A program made the translations under genes and the position numbers. The notes under the pieces are model-generated. The model saw only the letters and a list, made by a program, of their open reading frames with translations, ran no database searches and was not told the origin of the DNA. 7,473 nucleotides of DNA from Pseudomonadota bacterium (GTDB lineage: Bacteria; Pseudomonadota; Alphaproteobacteria; Rhizobiales; Xanthobacteraceae), in assembly GCA_963205465.1 (NCBI GenBank), contig CAUJKG010000290.1:1-7473 (forward strand). The letters run 5' to 3'. Positions 6,242-7,473 of the stretch are shown in pieces (the stretch's first letter is position 1; every line of letters starts with the position of its first letter).

Positions 6242-7473
6242 AGGGTCTCGTTCGCGGCCTCGCCCCTCGCATGAAGCCGATCGGCAACAAGCGCTCGACC
6301 ATTGTCGCAGCACTCGACATCGGCACGAGCAAGATCGCCTGCATCATCGCGCGGTTGAAATCCGACCGCAGCCCCGACATGCCGCGCAATCGCACGCATG
6401 CGGTGGAAGTCATCGGCTTCGGTCACACGCGCGCACACGGCATCAAGGCCGGCACGGTCGTCGATATCGAGGCCGCCGAAGAATCGATCCGCCGCGCTGT
6501 CGATAAGGCGGAGCGTTCGGCCAAGGTCGAGATCGCTTCTGTCGTGCTTTCGGTGACCGGCGGCCGCCTCGGCAGCGAATCCTTTGCGGCATCCGTGCGG
6601 GTGCCGGGCAGTTCGGTCGAAGGCGGTGATATTGCGCGCGTGCTCGACGCCGCGAGCCAGCATTCGGTCCGCGATGGCCGCGCCGTACTGCACTCGATCC
6701 CGATTGCCTATCATCTCGACGATGTGTCCAACATTCAGGATCCGCGCGGCATGCTCGGCCGCGATCTTGCGGTCGATCTGCATGTCGCGACCGCCGACTA
6801 TCCGGCGCTGCAGAACCTCATTCTCTGCGTCGAGCGTTGCCATCTTTCGGTCGAAGGCATGATCGCCGCTCCTTACGCTGCAGGCATTGCCGCGCTTTCG
6901 GACGATGAAGCCGAACTCGGCGCGACCGTGATCGATCTTGGTGCCGGCACGACGACGCTTGCCGCCTTCATCAACGATACTTGCGTGCACATGGATGGCA
7001 TCGCAGTCGGCAGCTACAACGTCACGCTCGATCTTGCGCGCGGCCTTTCCACGAAGCTCTCGGAAGCCGAGCGCATCAAGACGCTCTATGGCGACGTGAT
7101 CGAAGGCAGCTCCGATCATATCGATCTGATCATGGTGCCTGCGATCGACGGCACCGGCCCCGGCATCGGTCATTCGGCGACGCGCGCGCAGGTGATCCGC
7201 ATCGTGCGGGCGCGGATCGACGAGATTTTCGAAATGCTGCACGAGCGCATGCAGGCCGCCGGCATTCTCAATCTCACCGGCCGCCGCATCGTGCTGACCG
7301 GCGGCGGTGCGCAGCTTGGGGGGCTCGGCGAACTTGCAAGCCGCGCTTTCAACGCCAGCGTTCGGGTCGCTGCGCCGCGTGGCATCAAGGGTCTTCATCA
7401 CGCCGCGCAGACGCCGGCTTTCGCAACGGCGGCGGGTCTTGCCGCCTATCCGCAATTCGCAGAACGCGAGCAT
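6238..7473 (+). CDS. ftsA: FtsA, actin-like cell division protein (3' partial)
   Basis: Actin-fold ATP-binding protein that tethers FtsZ filaments to the inner membrane and recruits later divisome proteins. The frame is open from 6238 to the last base, 412 codons without a stop. Family members of this group are about 420-440 residues, so only the tail is missing, probably including the C-terminal amphipathic membrane-targeting helix. Visible motifs: phosphate-1 loop AALDIGTSKIA (25-35); the FtsA-specific 1C subdomain region (about 85-170), including SVVLSVTGGRLGSES; phosphate-2 loop VIDLGAGTTTLAAF (231-244); and adenosine motif IVLTGGGAQLGGL (351-363). It has about 20 basic residues' worth of N-terminal extension before the actin core (MKGLVRGLAPRMKP). 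The ATG overlaps the ftsQ stop (ATGA), with an AAGG ribosome-binding site at 6227-6230, seven bases upstream; the next Met, codon 12, has no such support. ftsZ would be expected just beyond the window. Confidence 0.97.
   Translation, partial: MKGLVRGLAPRMKPIGNKRSTIVAALDIGTSKIACIIARLKSDRSPDMPRNRTHAVEVIGFGHTRAHGIKAGTVVDIEAAEESIRRAVDKAERSAKVEIASVVLSVTGGRLGSESFAASVRVPGSSVEGGDIARVLDAASQHSVRDGRAVLHSIPIAYHLDDVSNIQDPRGMLGRDLAVDLHVATADYPALQNLILCVERCHLSVEGMIAAPYAAGIAALSDDEAELGATVIDLGAGTTTLAAFINDTCVHMDGIAVGSYNVTLDLARGLSTKLSEAERIKTLYGDVIEGSSDHIDLIMVPAIDGTGPGIGHSATRAQVIRIVRARIDEIFEMLHERMQAAGILNLTGRRIVLTGGGAQLGGLGELASRAFNASVRVAAPRGIKGLHHAAQTPAFATAAGLAAYPQFAEREH

Noticed and set aside
6193..7473. Long open frame on the minus strand (426 codons) opposite ftsA
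   Set aside because: It is the mirror of a GC-rich gene whose plus-strand product is clearly FtsA. The minus-strand translation has no recognisable domain and is rich in Arg, His and Asp, as expected of antisense frames.

Overview
The window is a piece of the division and cell-wall (dcw) cluster of a GC-rich alphaproteobacterium. Gene order, protein sequence features and the alphaproteobacterial form of Ddl and FtsQ point to the Hyphomicrobiales (Rhizobiales), probably near the Bradyrhizobium/Xanthobacteraceae side. The genus is an inference from memory of these families and was not tested by a search.

All genes lie on the plus strand: ftsW (5' end cut off, 1-978), murG (975-2084), murC (2102-3502, interrupted), murB (3502-4431), ddl (4428-5348), ftsQ (about 5345-6241) and ftsA (6238 to the window edge, 3' end cut off). 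Four junctions are ATGA start/stop overlaps (ftsW/murG, murB/ddl, ddl/ftsQ, ftsQ/ftsA). The murC/murB junction is a TAATG overlap, and murG and murC are 17 bases apart. No intergenic stretch exceeds 17 bases. I see no tRNA, rRNA, CRISPR, insertion sequence or intrinsic terminator, and the layout reads as one polycistronic, translationally coupled unit.

The genes make one process. MurC, MurB and Ddl act in the cytoplasm on UDP-MurNAc and D-Ala-D-Ala. MurG makes lipid II at the inner face of the membrane, FtsW polymerises it at the septum, and FtsQ and FtsA are divisome scaffold proteins, FtsA tethering FtsZ to the membrane.

The one striking anomaly is in murC. An in-frame TAG at 3128-3130 replaces the codon after the conserved DDYGHHPV motif, where the family has Glu. 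The frame continues intact for 123 more codons, with conserved MurC C-terminal motifs, to the normal stop that overlaps murB. MurC is essential in bacteria with a wall, so this is a base-call error, a very recent mutation, a suppressed stop, or a loss covered by a second copy. Apart from this the region looks ordinary; I did not find a new biological system here.
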